From NCBI RefSeq assembly GCF_000753735.1, contig NZ_JPIN01000001.1, forward strand, positions 62,001 through 126,000: DNA of 64,000 nt, in the 5' to 3' direction. This DNA comes from Pseudidiomarina atlantica. Its GTDB lineage: Bacteria > Pseudomonadota > Gammaproteobacteria > Enterobacterales > Alteromonadaceae. The position numbers and the translations under genes are program-made. Shown here one piece after another: positions 37,931-50,690 of the stretch. Below the pieces are notes generated by a model, which was not told the origin of the DNA, did no database searches, and worked only from the letters and a program-made list of their open reading frames with translations. Position 1 is the stretch's first letter. Each line of letters starts with the position of its first letter.

Positions 37931-39244
37931 ATGGCACAAATCTATCGGCCGAGCGCCAAGCGCCCGCAACAGCAGGTGTTGCGTAACCAGCCAGTGAAAG
38001 CATTGAACCATCAAGGCCAAGGCATTGTGGCAAGCGCCCAAGGCGTACGTTTTGTCAGTGGTGCCTTGACTGGCGAGCGTATCGATTTTCGCAGCGAAGG
38101 CAAACATCAAGGTAAGTTGCTTAACATTCAGCAAGCATCGGCCGACCGTGTGATTCCCGCCTGTAAGTATTATGACGCTTGTGGTGGTTGTGATTTGCAA
38201 CACTTAGCGCTGGAAAAACAACGTGAGCACAAGCAGCAAGTGGTCGTTGAGCTGTTGGCAAAGTTTGCCGATGTTACCGCGCAAAGCTGGTTACCGCCGC
38301 TTACCGCTGATGCTTGGCGCTACCGCAGACGGTTACGTCTCGCCTGTCATTGGGACCGTAAAAGACAACGCTTGACGCTGGGTTTGCGTGCCGCACAGAG
38401 TAAGCAAATCGTGGCGATTGACGACTGTTTAGTAGCGCAGGAGCAACTTACTGCGTTGCTGCCAAGCTTGCACAGCACGTTGGCGAAGTTGCAAAAACCA
38501 GAGCAACTTGGGCATGTTGAATTGATTCATGTTGATCGCACAATTGTACTGTTACGCCTAACCGCAGGTGCATCGGCGGCCGATAAAGCCTTGCTTGAAG
38601 CGTTCGCCGAGCGGCAGCACGTCGATATTTGGCTACATTGTGCGGAACAGCCGCCACGACCGTTGTTGCCGCAACAACAGCTGCCGCGTTATGAAAGTTC
38701 GCAACTCATGTTGGAGTTTCAGCCTGGCGACTTCCTGCAGGCCCATGCGGTTCTGAGCCTCGCTATGGTGGAGCAAGCCCTGGCATGGCTTGATCCACAA
38801 GCGGGCGAGTCGATTCTAGAACTCTATGCTGGAAGTGGTAATTTTACCTTGCCGATTGCGCTCACTGGGGCGCAAGTGACAGCCATTGAGGGCGTACCAT
38901 CGATGGTGGAGCGCTTACATGCAACGGCGCAGCAACAGCAACTGCAGGTCAGCGCAGTACATGCGGATTTAGAGCAGGATTGGCGGCACTACTCTTGGGC
39001 GCAGCAAAGCTTTGACAAAGTGCTATTAGATCCAGCTCGAGCGGGAGCGATCCACGCGATTACGGAAATAGCGCAACGCCAACCGCGGCGAGTGATTTAT
39101 GTTTCTTGCGCGCCGGATACGCTTGCGCGTGACGCCAAGCATTTACAAGCCGCCGGTTATCAGTTAAAACAGGCGCAAATCATTGACATGTTTCCGCAAA
39201 CCCATCACATTGAATGTTTGACGTGGTTTGAACGGGAGGCATAG
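37931..39244 (+). CDS. rlmD: 23S rRNA (uracil-1939-C5) methyltransferase
   Basis: A 437-residue SAM-dependent enzyme methylating U1939 of 23S rRNA. An N-terminal TRAM domain precedes the 4Fe-4S cysteines C78, C84 and C87 (CKYYDACGGCDLQH), with a fourth probable ligand in DDCLVAQ. The Rossmann methyltransferase domain shows ELYAGSGNFTLPIA, and the catalytic cysteine lies in IYVSCAPDTLARD. It is two bases from both pdxJ and relA; rlmD next to relA is the E. coli order. Confidence 0.97.
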   Translation: MAQIYRPSAKRPQQQVLRNQPVKALNHQGQGIVASAQGVRFVSGALTGERIDFRSEGKHQGKLLNIQQASADRVIPACKYYDACGGCDLQHLALEKQREHKQQVVVELLAKFADVTAQSWLPPLTADAWRYRRRLRLACHWDRKRQRLTLGLRAAQSKQIVAIDDCLVAQEQLTALLPSLHSTLAKLQKPEQLGHVELIHVDRTIVLLRLTAGASAADKALLEAFAERQHVDIWLHCAEQPPRPLLPQQQLPRYESSQLMLEFQPGDFLQAHAVLSLAMVEQALAWLDPQAGESILELYAGSGNFTLPIALTGAQVTAIEGVPSMVERLHATAQQQQLQVSAVHADLEQDWRHYSWAQQSFDKVLLDPARAGAIHAITEIAQRQPRRVIYVSCAPDTLARDAKHLQAAGYQLKQAQIIDMFPQTHHIECLTWFEREA

Positions 39245-39246
39245 TC

Positions 39247-41427
39247 GTGGTTCATGTGCGAAGTACCCATGTTGATAAGCCAGACCAACTTGGTGACTGG
39301 TTGCAGCATGTCAGTGCTGACACTTGCAAAGCCCAGCTAACAGAACATTTCGAGCAATTACAACAACGCCTTGGCAAAGGTTCGCCGCTGCTGTTGAAAG
39401 GGCAAGAAATGGTCGAGATTCTGGCAAGTCTACAGCTCGATGCCGATACGCTGATGGCCGCACTCTACAGCCCCGCTTACCAAGCGCAGCAAATTGACCG
39501 TGAACAATTAACCAAGGACAATTCTGAAAGCCTAGTAACGCTGCTGAATGCGGTTGAGCAAATGCAGATGATTAGCGAACTGCAAAGCTTTCAGCATGGC
39601 AAACCTAATGTCGAACAGATTGACAATGTGCGGCGTATGCTGTTGTCGATGGTGGCTGACGTGAGAGCCGTGTTGATCAAACTTGCTGAACGTGTGTGCG
39701 CATTACGCGAAGTAAAGCAAGCAGACGAAGAGACGCGCGTCTTGGTTGCCAAAGAATGCCAAGATATTTATGCGCCGTTAGCAAACCGCCTGGGCATTGG
39801 CCAACTGAAATGGGAACTTGAAGATCTTTCGTTCCGTTATCTTCATCCACAAACCTACAAAACCATTGCCAAGCAGCTTCACGAGCGGCGCGTCGATCGT
39901 GAAGACTATATTGCAAAATTTGTCACGGGCCTGCGCGACGCTATGGCTGCTGAAGGTATCGATGCCGAAGTCTATGGTCGGCCCAAACACATCTATTCCA
40001 TTTGGCGCAAGATGCAGAAAAAGCATCTAAGCTTCGATGAACTGTTCGATATTCGTGCGGTTCGTGTAGTAACGCGCAGTCTCAAGGACTGTTACGCTGC
40101 TCTTGGCGTGGTGCACAGTCGATGGCGCCATATCCAATCCGAATTTGACGATTATATTGCGACACCGAAAGCTAATGGCTACCAGTCGATTCACACGGTA
40201 GTGATTGGTCCAGAAGACAAGCATGTTGAAATTCAAATTCGCACCCATGATATGCACGAAGATGCTGAGCTAGGGGTTGCTGCGCACTGGATGTATAAAG
40301 AGGGCGCAGGTGGCAAAAGTGGCGGTTTTGAGGAGAAAATTGCGTGGCTACGTAAATTGCTCGCTTGGCATGAAGATATGGCCGAGAACGATGAGTTAGT
40401 CGCCGAAATTCGCTCGCAAGTTTTCGAAGATCGTGTGTATGTGTTTACCCCAAAAGGTGAAGTCATTGACTTACCTTACGGTGCGACACCGCTGGATTTC
40501 GCTTACTATATCCACTCACAAATTGGGCATCGTTGTGTAGGTGCTAAGGTCGACGGTCATATCGTACCTTTCACTTACAGTTTGAAAAATGGCGAGCGGG
40601 TTGAGATCCTCACCCAAAAAAATGCTGAACCGCGACGTGATTGGCTGAATCCAGCTATGGGGTACCTACGCACGTCGCGTGCCCGCAGCAAAGTTGTCAC
40701 CTATTTTAAGAAGCTTGATCGTGACAAGAATTTGAAAGCTGGGCGTGAAATGCTCGAAGCGGAACTGCAAAAGTTTGATATTCCGCTAGCGCAAGCTCAA
40801 ACCATTTTAGAGCGCTTTAATTTTAATCAGCTGGACGACCTGTTAGCGGCGATTGGTGCTGGCGATGTCCGCCTCAATCAAGTGGTAAATCAGCTTCGGC
40901 CAACGACGGATCCAACCACCGAGCGACTCGAGCGTTTACAACGTAAAACCCCCGCTAAGCGCGGTAAAAAGTCGAGTGATGTCACCGTACAGGGGATTGG
41001 TAATTTGCTGGTGCAATTTGCCAAATGCTGCCAACCGTTGCCGGGTGAACCGATTATGGGATTTGTCACCCAGGGGCGGGGCGTGTCGGTACATCACCGT
41101 GACTGTGAGCAGCTGAAGCATTTGTTAGAGACCCATCCAGAGCGTGGTTTACAGGTGCATTGGTCGCGCACTGAATACGGACGCTATCGCGCCGATTTGA
41201 AAATTGATGCCGATGACCGTAATGGTTTATTACATGACATCACTTCGATACTCGCGAACGAAAAAACCAGCGTGGCACAGCTCGACTCGCAGTTAGACCA
41301 AAGCACACGCCAAGCACGAATTTCTTTGGGGCTATTCATTGAGAGTCAACAAAGCCTACAGCAGATCATTACCCGTTTGCAGCAAATAAAAGGTGTTCAT
41401 AAGGTGCAGCGTTATGGCCAACACTGA
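39247..41427 (+). CDS. relA: (p)ppGpp synthetase RelA
   Basis: A 726-residue ribosome-associated synthetase of the stringent response. The N-terminal hydrolase-like domain lacks the His-Asp metal motif, as expected of monofunctional RelA. The synthetase domain has KHIYSIWRKMQKK and TPKANGYQSIHTVVIG, then TGS (VYVFTPKGEVIDLPYGATP), a zinc-finger/helical region (FAKCCQPLPGE, HHRDC) and a C-terminal ACT domain. The start is GTG at 39247. Its last 14 bases overlap mazG. Confidence 0.97.
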   Translation: MVHVRSTHVDKPDQLGDWLQHVSADTCKAQLTEHFEQLQQRLGKGSPLLLKGQEMVEILASLQLDADTLMAALYSPAYQAQQIDREQLTKDNSESLVTLLNAVEQMQMISELQSFQHGKPNVEQIDNVRRMLLSMVADVRAVLIKLAERVCALREVKQADEETRVLVAKECQDIYAPLANRLGIGQLKWELEDLSFRYLHPQTYKTIAKQLHERRVDREDYIAKFVTGLRDAMAAEGIDAEVYGRPKHIYSIWRKMQKKHLSFDELFDIRAVRVVTRSLKDCYAALGVVHSRWRHIQSEFDDYIATPKANGYQSIHTVVIGPEDKHVEIQIRTHDMHEDAELGVAAHWMYKEGAGGKSGGFEEKIAWLRKLLAWHEDMAENDELVAEIRSQVFEDRVYVFTPKGEVIDLPYGATPLDFAYYIHSQIGHRCVGAKVDGHIVPFTYSLKNGERVEILTQKNAEPRRDWLNPAMGYLRTSRARSKVVTYFKKLDRDKNLKAGREMLEAELQKFDIPLAQAQTILERFNFNQLDDLLAAIGAGDVRLNQVVNQLRPTTDPTTERLERLQRKTPAKRGKKSSDVTVQGIGNLLVQFAKCCQPLPGEPIMGFVTQGRGVSVHHRDCEQLKHLLETHPERGLQVHWSRTEYGRYRADLKIDADDRNGLLHDITSILANEKTSVAQLDSQLDQSTRQARISLGLFIESQQSLQQIITRLQQIKGVHKVQRYGQH

Positions 41428-42235
41428 GCAGTTCCCAGGCGTCGCAGCTTTACTTGAGGTGATGCAGCGACTGCGTGATCCCGAGAGCGGTTGTCCATGG
41501 GATTTACAACAAACCCTGACCAGCCTGATTCCTTATACTATTGAAGAAGCTTACGAAGTGGCGGCGGCACTGACCGAAGGCAATCTCGCTGAGATCAAAG
41601 ATGAACTCGGCGATTTGTTGTTTCAGGTGGTGTTTTACACGCAATTGACCAGCGAACAAGGGCAGTTTACTTTCGACCAAGTCGCGCAACAAACCGCCGA
41701 TAAACTGATTCGCCGTCACCCGCATGTGTTTGCTGAGAGTAGCGCACAGTCTGACGCTGAGATTAAGGCGCAATGGGAACAAATTAAGCAGCAAGAGCGC
41801 GCGGCGAAGGGCGAAACAGCATCGGTATTCAACGGTATTCCGGATAATTTACCAAGCATTTTAACCGCGCAGAAGCTACAAAAACGCGCTGCCAGTGTCG
41901 GTTTTGATTGGGATAACATCGTTCCAGTGCTGGCCAAAGTTCGTGAGGAATTAGCGGAAGTTGAACACGAGCTGAATGCCCAACGCCTTGATAAAGAGGC
42001 GCTCGCAGATGAAATTGGTGATGTGTTATTTGCTGTGGTGAATCTTGCGCGTCATGCACAAGTGAATCCGGAACATGCGTTGCGCCGCACCAATCATAAG
42101 TTTAAGCAGCGCTTTCAGGCCATAGAGCAGCGTCTTGCAGAACGTAATACCGCAGCAACAGAGTTGAGTTTGGCAGAGTTAGAGCAGGAATGGCAGTTGG
42201 TCAAAGCACAGCTAAAGACCGCCGCGAACGATTAA
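41414..42235 (+). CDS. mazG: Nucleoside triphosphate pyrophosphohydrolase MazG
   Basis: A 273-residue all-alpha NTP pyrophosphohydrolase with two MazG repeats. The first carries E44, E45 and E48 (IEEAYEVA) and the KDELGDLLFQVVF segment; the second has REELAEVEHEL and DEIGDVLFAVVNLARH. In E. coli it cleanses abnormal nucleotides and lowers ppGpp, opposing RelA. ATG 41414 is chosen with an AAGGTG site; an earlier in-frame start has none. No mazEF toxin pair is present between relA and mazG, unlike E. coli. Confidence 0.96.
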   Translation: MANTEQFPGVAALLEVMQRLRDPESGCPWDLQQTLTSLIPYTIEEAYEVAAALTEGNLAEIKDELGDLLFQVVFYTQLTSEQGQFTFDQVAQQTADKLIRRHPHVFAESSAQSDAEIKAQWEQIKQQERAAKGETASVFNGIPDNLPSILTAQKLQKRAASVGFDWDNIVPVLAKVREELAEVEHELNAQRLDKEALADEIGDVLFAVVNLARHAQVNPEHALRRTNHKFKQRFQAIEQRLAERNTAATELSLAELEQEWQLVKAQLKTAAND

Positions 42236-42242
42236 TTTGTAA

Positions 42243-42271
42243 TTGTCGGAATTAAGTCGTTACGGTATACT
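42243..42271 (+). promoter_or_regulatory. Probable sigma-70 promoter of pyrG-eno
   Basis: TTGTCG (42243-42248) and TATACT (42266-42271) are 17 bases apart in the 89-base gap before pyrG. The -10 box is one base off consensus and the spacing is ideal. Confidence 0.6.
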
Positions 42272-42309
42272 GTTTTCCCGTCTTGAAGCAGTTCCCTTAT
42301 TTCACCTGA

Positions 42310-43962
<1,653 letters not shown>

Positions 43963-43984
43963 GGGTCGCTATCAACAGGAGTGA

Positions 43985-45289
<1,305 letters not shown>

Positions 45290-45313
45290 GCACGATCGCA
45301 GACGTGAGTCGCT

Positions 45314-45976
45314 ATGGTGGATAAACAACGCGATATATTCGAAGTTGTTGCCGAGCAGCCGGGCCAAGACCCGGCTGCTTTTCCTGAATTATGTACCGCG
45401 CTCTATGAGCGTGAACTGCAATTTCTCGCCAGTCTCCACGTCCAATCTGCTGCGGGTTTACAGCGTCGTCTCAAAAGTCTTAGTTACTACGTGCAAAATG
45501 CTGCGCGGGCAATGCTTACCAGCTCATGTCCCTGTGATCTAGACGTGCAAAATGCCAGTTGGCAAGCGCCACAAAAGGCCAAACTTAAAGTTACTGCGAC
45601 ACAAGCGAGTAAATTGGAAAAATGGCTTGTCAGCGAGAGCAACAAAGGTCATGCCGACGGCAAGGCGCTACTCGGCATGAGTGTGCCTGTTCTCAATTTT
45701 GACCCGCGGCTGCAGCAAGTGCGCCTCGATTCGATTGATCGCGTTGATGTCTCTGGACACCGCGTACATTGTAATGAGTCTGGGTGGTTTGCGTTTACTG
45801 GGGAGAGTTGTGAAGCCACGGGTGATCATCTGACGTTGGCGAAACCAGAGCGCGCTTGGCTGATCCCCGCGGTATGCGGGCATCAATGGTCACACAAAGG
45901 TAGAACCGATCCTCGTACGCTGTCATTGCGTGAATTATTGCTTGCTACTAGCATTGATTGGCGGCAACTACCTTAG
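45314..45976 (+). CDS. Unrecognised 220-residue protein
   Basis: I do not recognise this protein. It has no signal peptide and no membrane segment. The first third looks helical (ELQFLASLHVQSAAGLQRRLKSLSYYVQ). Cysteines lie at 27, 72, 74, 153, 166 and 188, with a CPC pair at 72-74 and CGHQWSH at 188-194, which could bind a metal, but no known motif fits. It starts 24 bases after eno with a weak ribosome-binding site and ends with a TAG directly abutting the stop of the convergent permease. Codon use resembles its neighbours, so it is probably real. Confidence 0.7.
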   Translation: MVDKQRDIFEVVAEQPGQDPAAFPELCTALYERELQFLASLHVQSAAGLQRRLKSLSYYVQNAARAMLTSSCPCDLDVQNASWQAPQKAKLKVTATQASKLEKWLVSESNKGHADGKALLGMSVPVLNFDPRLQQVRLDSIDRVDVSGHRVHCNESGWFAFTGESCEATGDHLTLAKPERAWLIPAVCGHQWSHKGRTDPRTLSLRELLLATSIDWRQLP

Positions 45977-46693
45977 CTAACGGGTCAACAGCACCACTAC
46001 GCCAGCGCTTATGACAAGCAACAGGGTCAAGCGGCGGAACAAGGACTCCGGTAGTAAAGGGCTTAAACGATGGCCCAAATACGTACCAGCGATGGCCCCC
46101 ATGAGTAACACCATCAAATAGCCCCAATTAGCGGCTGTATAGGCGCCTTGTAGCGAAAACGAGCTGACGTTGGTGAGCCCTAAGACTAAGAAAAATAACG
46201 TTAAGGTCGCGCGAAAACTGGTGCGATCAAGACGATTAGCGGTAAGGAACAGAACCACTGGCGGACCGCCCAAGGTTAAAGCGCCGTTGGCAAAGCCGGA
46301 CGCCAGCCCAATCAAACTTTGCTGACGCTTGCCAGCACCGGCCCGGATTTGCAAGCCAAACCAGAATAACGCGCCGACACTGATGACAAAAATAGCTAAA
46401 CCTAGTTGTAGCCAAGTTAACGGTAGTTGCGCCAATGCCCAATTGCCGAGCAGGGTGCCGACCACACCGAAGATCAACAAGGCAAGCCACTTACGCGGTG
46501 CTAAATAATGCCGCAGCAGCCAACATAAATAGAGGGCCATCACGACATTGATGATGGAGAGTAAGGGCGTAAGTTGTGGTAATGGAATCAGTAGACTCAA
46601 TAAAGGCACAGCGACCAGACCTGAGCCAAATCCGGTAATTCCTTGTAAAGAAGCTCCCGCAAACATAATCAGTGCGATAAGGTAATAGTCCAT
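45977..46693 (-). CDS. TSUP (TauE/SafE) family permease
   Basis: A 238-residue integral membrane protein with about eight hydrophobic segments in two related halves. The family features are GASLQGITGFGSGLVAVPLLSLL at the N-terminus and the second-half repeat GLASGFANGALTLGGPPVVLFL. Members export or import sulfite, sulfoacetate and similar anions; the substrate here is unknown. It is convergent with the unrecognised gene and divergent from ftsB. Confidence 0.9.
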   Translation of the reverse strand: MDYYLIALIMFAGASLQGITGFGSGLVAVPLLSLLIPLPQLTPLLSIINVVMALYLCWLLRHYLAPRKWLALLIFGVVGTLLGNWALAQLPLTWLQLGLAIFVISVGALFWFGLQIRAGAGKRQQSLIGLASGFANGALTLGGPPVVLFLTANRLDRTSFRATLTLFFLVLGLTNVSSFSLQGAYTAANWGYLMVLLMGAIAGTYLGHRLSPLLPESLFRRLTLLLVISAGVVVLLTR

Positions 46694-46709
46694 GTTAGCC
46701 TTGAATAAC

Positions 46710-46737
46710 TTGGTTCAGCGAAAAAGCACGGTATACT
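46710..46737 (+). promoter_or_regulatory. Probable promoter of the ftsB operon
   Basis: TTGGTT (46710-46715) and TATACT (46732-46737) are 16 bases apart, about 28 bases before ftsB, in the gap between ftsB and the divergent permease. Confidence 0.5.
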
Positions 46738-46765
46738 TACAACATATTATCATGCGAGTGAAGCG

Positions 46766-47062
46766 ATGCGCCTGTTAAAACTCTTCTTAGTGCTGCTTTT
46801 GGTAGCTCTGCAATATCGACTCTGGTTTGGCGACAACAGCTTGCCAGAATACTGGCATTTGCAAGAAGAGGTAGCTCGGCAAGCAGAAACGAACGAGAAA
46901 TTACGGCAACGTAATCAGGTGCTGATTGCCGATATCGAGGATCTCCGTGAAGGCGAAATCGCACTCGAAGAACGAGCTCGCAATGAACTGGGGTTAATTA
47001 AACAAGACGAAACCTTTTTCCGTTTAGTTCCTACACAAACCAATCAATATGACGATAACTAA
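46766..47062 (+). CDS. ftsB: Cell division protein FtsB
   Basis: A 98-residue bitopic membrane protein of the FtsQBL divisome complex. A short cytoplasmic start, one membrane helix (about 3-21, LLKLFLVLLLVALQYRLWF) and a periplasmic coiled coil (LQEEVARQAETNEKLRQRNQ) lead to ERARNELGLIKQDETFFRLV, typical of the family. It overlaps ispD by 14 bases, the usual ftsB-ispD-ispF arrangement. Confidence 0.96.
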   Translation: MRLLKLFLVLLLVALQYRLWFGDNSLPEYWHLQEEVARQAETNEKLRQRNQVLIADIEDLREGEIALEERARNELGLIKQDETFFRLVPTQTNQYDDN

Positions 47063-47750
47063 TGCTGTAGCGGCTGTCGTGCCTGCCGCTGGAGTCGGCA
47101 GTCGAATGCAGTCAGAAGTGCCGAAACAATACTTAAAACTCGGTGATTATACTGTCCTGCAATGGACCTTGCAGGCATTACAACAAGACCCACGCATTCA
47201 GCACATCTTTGTTGCAACGCAAGCAACAGATCCGTATTTCGCCGAATTAAGTTTGCCCAGTAAAGTCAAACTGACGCGGGTTGATGGCGGCGCCTCGCGT
47301 GCAGCCTCAGTGGCGGCAGGCGTGCAAGCTGCGCAAGCCGCTGGATTTACTTGGGTTGCGGTGCATGATGCGGCGCGCCCGTGTTTGAGTGCGAGCGAAC
47401 TGACAGCGGTGATTGACGCTGCTGTGACTGACGAGGTCGGCGCCATTTTAGCCTTACCGGTCGCGGATACCTTAAAGCGCAGCACCGACGGCCGTCACAT
47501 TGCACAGAGTGTCGATCGCACGCAATTGTGGCAGGCGCTCACTCCGCAGGTCTTTCGTAGTGCCGACTTGCTTGCCGGTTTACAGCAGCTTGGTACAGAT
47601 CATCCCGCCTTGACCGATGAAGCGTCCGTATTTGAGTTGCTCGGCAAGCAACCGCAATTAGTCCTCGGTCGGCGCCAAAACCTAAAAATTACCCAGCCCG
47701 GTGATGAGCATATTGCCGCGTTGTTGTTACAAGACAATCTTACAAGATAA
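47049..47750 (+). CDS. ispD: 2-C-methyl-D-erythritol 4-phosphate cytidylyltransferase
   Basis: A 233-residue nucleotidyltransferase making CDP-methylerythritol, third step of the non-mevalonate isoprenoid route begun by DXP synthase and Dxr. The signature VVPAAGVGSRMQSEVPKQYL contains the CTP-binding loop; VAVHDAARPCLS and LTDEASVFELLG match family segments. It overlaps the end of ftsB and precedes ispF by nine bases. Confidence 0.97.
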   Translation: MTITNAVAAVVPAAGVGSRMQSEVPKQYLKLGDYTVLQWTLQALQQDPRIQHIFVATQATDPYFAELSLPSKVKLTRVDGGASRAASVAAGVQAAQAAGFTWVAVHDAARPCLSASELTAVIDAAVTDEVGAILALPVADTLKRSTDGRHIAQSVDRTQLWQALTPQVFRSADLLAGLQQLGTDHPALTDEASVFELLGKQPQLVLGRRQNLKITQPGDEHIAALLLQDNLTR

Positions 47751-47759
47751 GGAGTATGC

Positions 47760-48242
47760 ATGCGCATAGGGCATGGCTACGATGTACACAAATTTGGGAG
47801 TGACAAGCCATTGTTACTCGGTGGTGTAGAAGTTCCATACGAACAAGGTCTGCTTGCACATTCAGATGGTGATGTGGTCTTGCATGCAATCACCGATGCG
47901 CTGCTTGGCGCGCTTGCTAAAGGTGATATTGGCCATCACTTTCCTGATACGGATGCGGCCTACGCCGGTGCGGACAGTGCAAACCTGCTACAGCAAGTAG
48001 TGGATATGGCTCATAGTGAGGGGTGGTTACTTGGTAACCTTGATGTCACCATCGTCGCCCAAGCTCCGAAATTAGCAAATTTTATCGCTGCCATGCGGCA
48101 GCGCATCGCCACATTATTCAAAGCTGATATTGCATGTGTGAATGTGAAGGCAACCACTACCGAGAAGCTCGGCTTTGTCGGGCGTAAAGAAGGTATCGCC
48201 TGTCATGCGGTGATTCTAGTCAAGGCCAACACTGATGCTTGA
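47760..48242 (+). CDS. ispF: 2-C-methyl-D-erythritol 2,4-cyclodiphosphate synthase
   Basis: A 160-residue homotrimeric zinc enzyme forming the cyclic diphosphate of methylerythritol. The zinc ligands D8, H10 and H42 are in [10 protein letters not shown] and [31 protein letters not shown] and [17 protein letters not shown] are also conserved. A TAAGGAG site precedes the ATG, and its end overlaps truD by eight bases. Confidence 0.97.
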   Translation: MRIGHGYDVHKFGSDKPLLLGGVEVPYEQGLLAHSDGDVVLHAITDALLGALAKGDIGHHFPDTDAAYAGADSANLLQQVVDMAHSEGWLLGNLDVTIVAQAPKLANFIAAMRQRIATLFKADIACVNVKATTTEKLGFVGRKEGIACHAVILVKANTDA

Positions 48243-49314
48243 AGCTATTTTGCAAAATGCCGAATTCCTGCACGGTAAGCCGACCCTTCAAGCGCGTTTT
48301 CGCCAGCAGCCCGAGGACTTTCAAGTCGTTGAACAACTAGAAGTTGGTGACCATGAGGAAGGTGAACACCAGTGGCTTTGGGTCTACAAAAAAGGTGCGA
48401 ATACGGCTTTTGTTGCAGGTCAATTAGCGGCTTTTGCTGGTGTTAGCGAACGTGACGTCAGTTATTCTGGACTCAAAGATCGTCATGCGGAAACTTGGCA
48501 ATGGTTTTCTATTCAGTTGCCGGGTAAGTCTATGCTCGATTGGCAGCAGCTCGAGCACCCAGAATTTCGTATTGAGCGTGCGGTAAAACAAAGTAAAAAG
48601 CTGAAATCGGGTTATCACCGTGGCAATCAGTTTTGTTTAACTTTGCGTGATGTAAGTGATGTGGTTGCGCTGCAACAACGTTGGCAATTACTATGCGAGC
48701 AAGGTGTGCCGAATTATTTTGGCGAACAGCGATTTGGTCACAACGGCCAAAACTTGAGTAAAGGGATTGCCTTCGTCACCGGTGAAATGAGTGGCAAGCA
48801 ACGTAAGAAAATCCGTCGTCCGCAACAAAGTCTATTGCTGTCGGCGGTACGAAGTGCCATTTTTAACGCCATTGTCAGTCGCCGAATTCAAACTCAGCGG
48901 ATGCAGCCGGAACTACACGACTTTATGCTGTTGGCGGGATCGCGCTCATTCTTTCAGGTTGAAGCGGTTGATGGTGCGTTGTTGGCGCGTTGGCGTAGCG
49001 GTGATATTGAGTTATCGGCACCTTTAGCTGGCGGCTGGCGCGAGCCATGGCAGGAACATTTGAGCCCGTTTGAGCATGATCAGCTGCAACACTACGAGGC
49101 GATTCTTGCCGGTTTAAAGCGGCAACGAGTCGATTTAGGACGACGCGCTGTGTTATTGCGCCCACAAGAGACAACTTTTACCGAAATAAACGCAGACACA
49201 GTAGAATTGAAGTTCACATTGAAGCGTGGCAGTTTCGCCACCAGTGTCTTGCGTGAACTATTTGCTCCACTTGAGAATAAGGTGAATCAAGATGATGAAA
49301 TTATTGGTCAGTAA
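48235..49314 (+). CDS. truD: tRNA pseudouridine(13) synthase TruD
   Basis: A 359-residue enzyme making pseudouridine 13 in tRNA-Glu. The catalytic aspartate is D82 in [15 protein letters not shown]; the NYFGEQRFG segment and the C-terminal [15 protein letters not shown] are typical. It overlaps ispF and surE at its two ends (8 and 23 bases), matching the compact E. coli ispDF-truD-surE-pcm order. Confidence 0.96.
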   Translation: MLEAILQNAEFLHGKPTLQARFRQQPEDFQVVEQLEVGDHEEGEHQWLWVYKKGANTAFVAGQLAAFAGVSERDVSYSGLKDRHAETWQWFSIQLPGKSMLDWQQLEHPEFRIERAVKQSKKLKSGYHRGNQFCLTLRDVSDVVALQQRWQLLCEQGVPNYFGEQRFGHNGQNLSKGIAFVTGEMSGKQRKKIRRPQQSLLLSAVRSAIFNAIVSRRIQTQRMQPELHDFMLLAGSRSFFQVEAVDGALLARWRSGDIELSAPLAGGWREPWQEHLSPFEHDQLQHYEAILAGLKRQRVDLGRRAVLLRPQETTFTEINADTVELKFTLKRGSFATSVLRELFAPLENKVNQDDEIIGQ

Positions 49315-50035
49315 TGACGATGGTGTGCATGCTCCAGGCATTGCTGCGTTGTACCAAGCACTGAATGAAATCGCTCAGGTTCGTGTCATTGCACCGGATC
49401 GTAATTGTAGCGGTGCAAGTAATTCATTAACGCTACACAACCCGCTTCGGGTGCAGCGTCTTGCCAATGGTTTTTATTCGCTCAACGGCACACCAACCGA
49501 CTGCGTGCACCTTGGGACTAATTCGCCACTTGCTGACGATGTTGATTTGGTGGTATCGGGCATTAATGATGGTCCGAACATGGGCGATGACGTGCTCTAT
49601 TCAGGCACCGTTGCTGCGGCAATGGAAGGACGTTACATGGGCTTACCAGCGATTGCGGTCTCCATGGGCTCCCGTAGTGAAGACTACTACGATACGGCCG
49701 CACGTGTGGTTGCTGATATCGTCAACCGGATGGCGGAACAGCCGCTGCGCTTGGATACTATTTTAAATATTAATGTGCCGGCGGTGCCTTATGACCAACT
49801 CAAGGGGATTAAAGTCACGCGTCTAGGGCGTCGTCATCGTGCTGAGACCATGGTCGAAGACACTGATCCATTTGGCCGTAAAATCTACTGGTATGGCCCC
49901 ATTGGTGGGCATCAAGACGACGGCGAAGATACCGACTTTTATGCGGTTCGCGAAGGTTATGTATCGATCACTCCGATAAGTCTCGACATGACGGCGCGCA
50001 AACACCAAGATACATTACAAGACTGGCTAAAATAA
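49292..50035 (+). CDS. surE: 5'/3'-nucleotidase SurE
   Basis: A 247-residue metal-dependent nucleotide and exopolyphosphate phosphatase linked to stationary-phase survival. The acidic metal ligands D9 and D10 are in [26 protein letters not shown] and [21 protein letters not shown] follow. Either of two adjacent ATG codons (49292, 49295) may start it. It overlaps truD and precedes pcm by 19 bases. Confidence 0.97.
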   Translation: MMKLLVSNDDGVHAPGIAALYQALNEIAQVRVIAPDRNCSGASNSLTLHNPLRVQRLANGFYSLNGTPTDCVHLGTNSPLADDVDLVVSGINDGPNMGDDVLYSGTVAAAMEGRYMGLPAIAVSMGSRSEDYYDTAARVVADIVNRMAEQPLRLDTILNINVPAVPYDQLKGIKVTRLGRRHRAETMVEDTDPFGRKIYWYGPIGGHQDDGEDTDFYAVREGYVSITPISLDMTARKHQDTLQDWLK

Positions 50036-50054
50036 AAACAAGAAAGACCACGAC

Positions 50055-50690
50055 ATGATTCAAAACTTTCAGGGAATGGCGAAGCGCTTGGTCGCTTTGT
50101 TACGGCAGCAAGGTATTACTAATGAACGGGTGCTGCAGGTTATTCAAGCGACGCCGCGGCAGCAATTTATGCCGGAATCGTTGGCCCATAAAGCCTATGA
50201 AAATACCGCGCTACCAATTGGAAAAGGGCAGACCATCTCGCAACCGTTGATGGTGGCTTCAATGACGCAGTTATTGATGCAACACGAGTGCAAAAATGTG
50301 CTGGAAATTGGCACCGGTAGTGGCTACCAAACCGCGATCTTGGCGCAATTGGTTGAGCGTGTTTATTCGGTGGAGCGTATCGCCGAATTGCAATATCAAG
50401 CAAAACGACGACTCAAGCAACTGGATTTGCATAACATCAGTATGCGCCACGGCGACGGGTGGCAAGGTTGGCAAAGCAAAGCACCTTTTGATGGCATTAT
50501 TGTGACCGCCGCGGCGAGTGATATTCCGCACGCGCTGATGGAACAGTTAGCCGACGGTGGCGTGATGATCATTCCAGTAGGGACCGTGCGCCAACGATTG
50601 GTCGTTATTCGGCGGTTTGGTGATGACTTTGAACATAAGCAGCTTGGTGATGTCAAATTCGTACCTTTGGTGCCAGGGAGTTTGGCATGA
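50055..50690 (+). CDS. pcm: Protein-L-isoaspartate O-methyltransferase
   Basis: A 211-residue SAM-dependent enzyme that starts repair of isoaspartyl residues in aged proteins. The SAM-binding [46 protein letters not shown] and [19 protein letters not shown] segments identify it. It is the same length as E. coli Pcm within a few residues and shares an ATGA overlap with the next gene. Confidence 0.97.
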   Translation: MIQNFQGMAKRLVALLRQQGITNERVLQVIQATPRQQFMPESLAHKAYENTALPIGKGQTISQPLMVASMTQLLMQHECKNVLEIGTGSGYQTAILAQLVERVYSVERIAELQYQAKRRLKQLDLHNISMRHGDGWQGWQSKAPFDGIIVTAAASDIPHALMEQLADGGVMIIPVGTVRQRLVVIRRFGDDFEHKQLGDVKFVPLVPGSLA

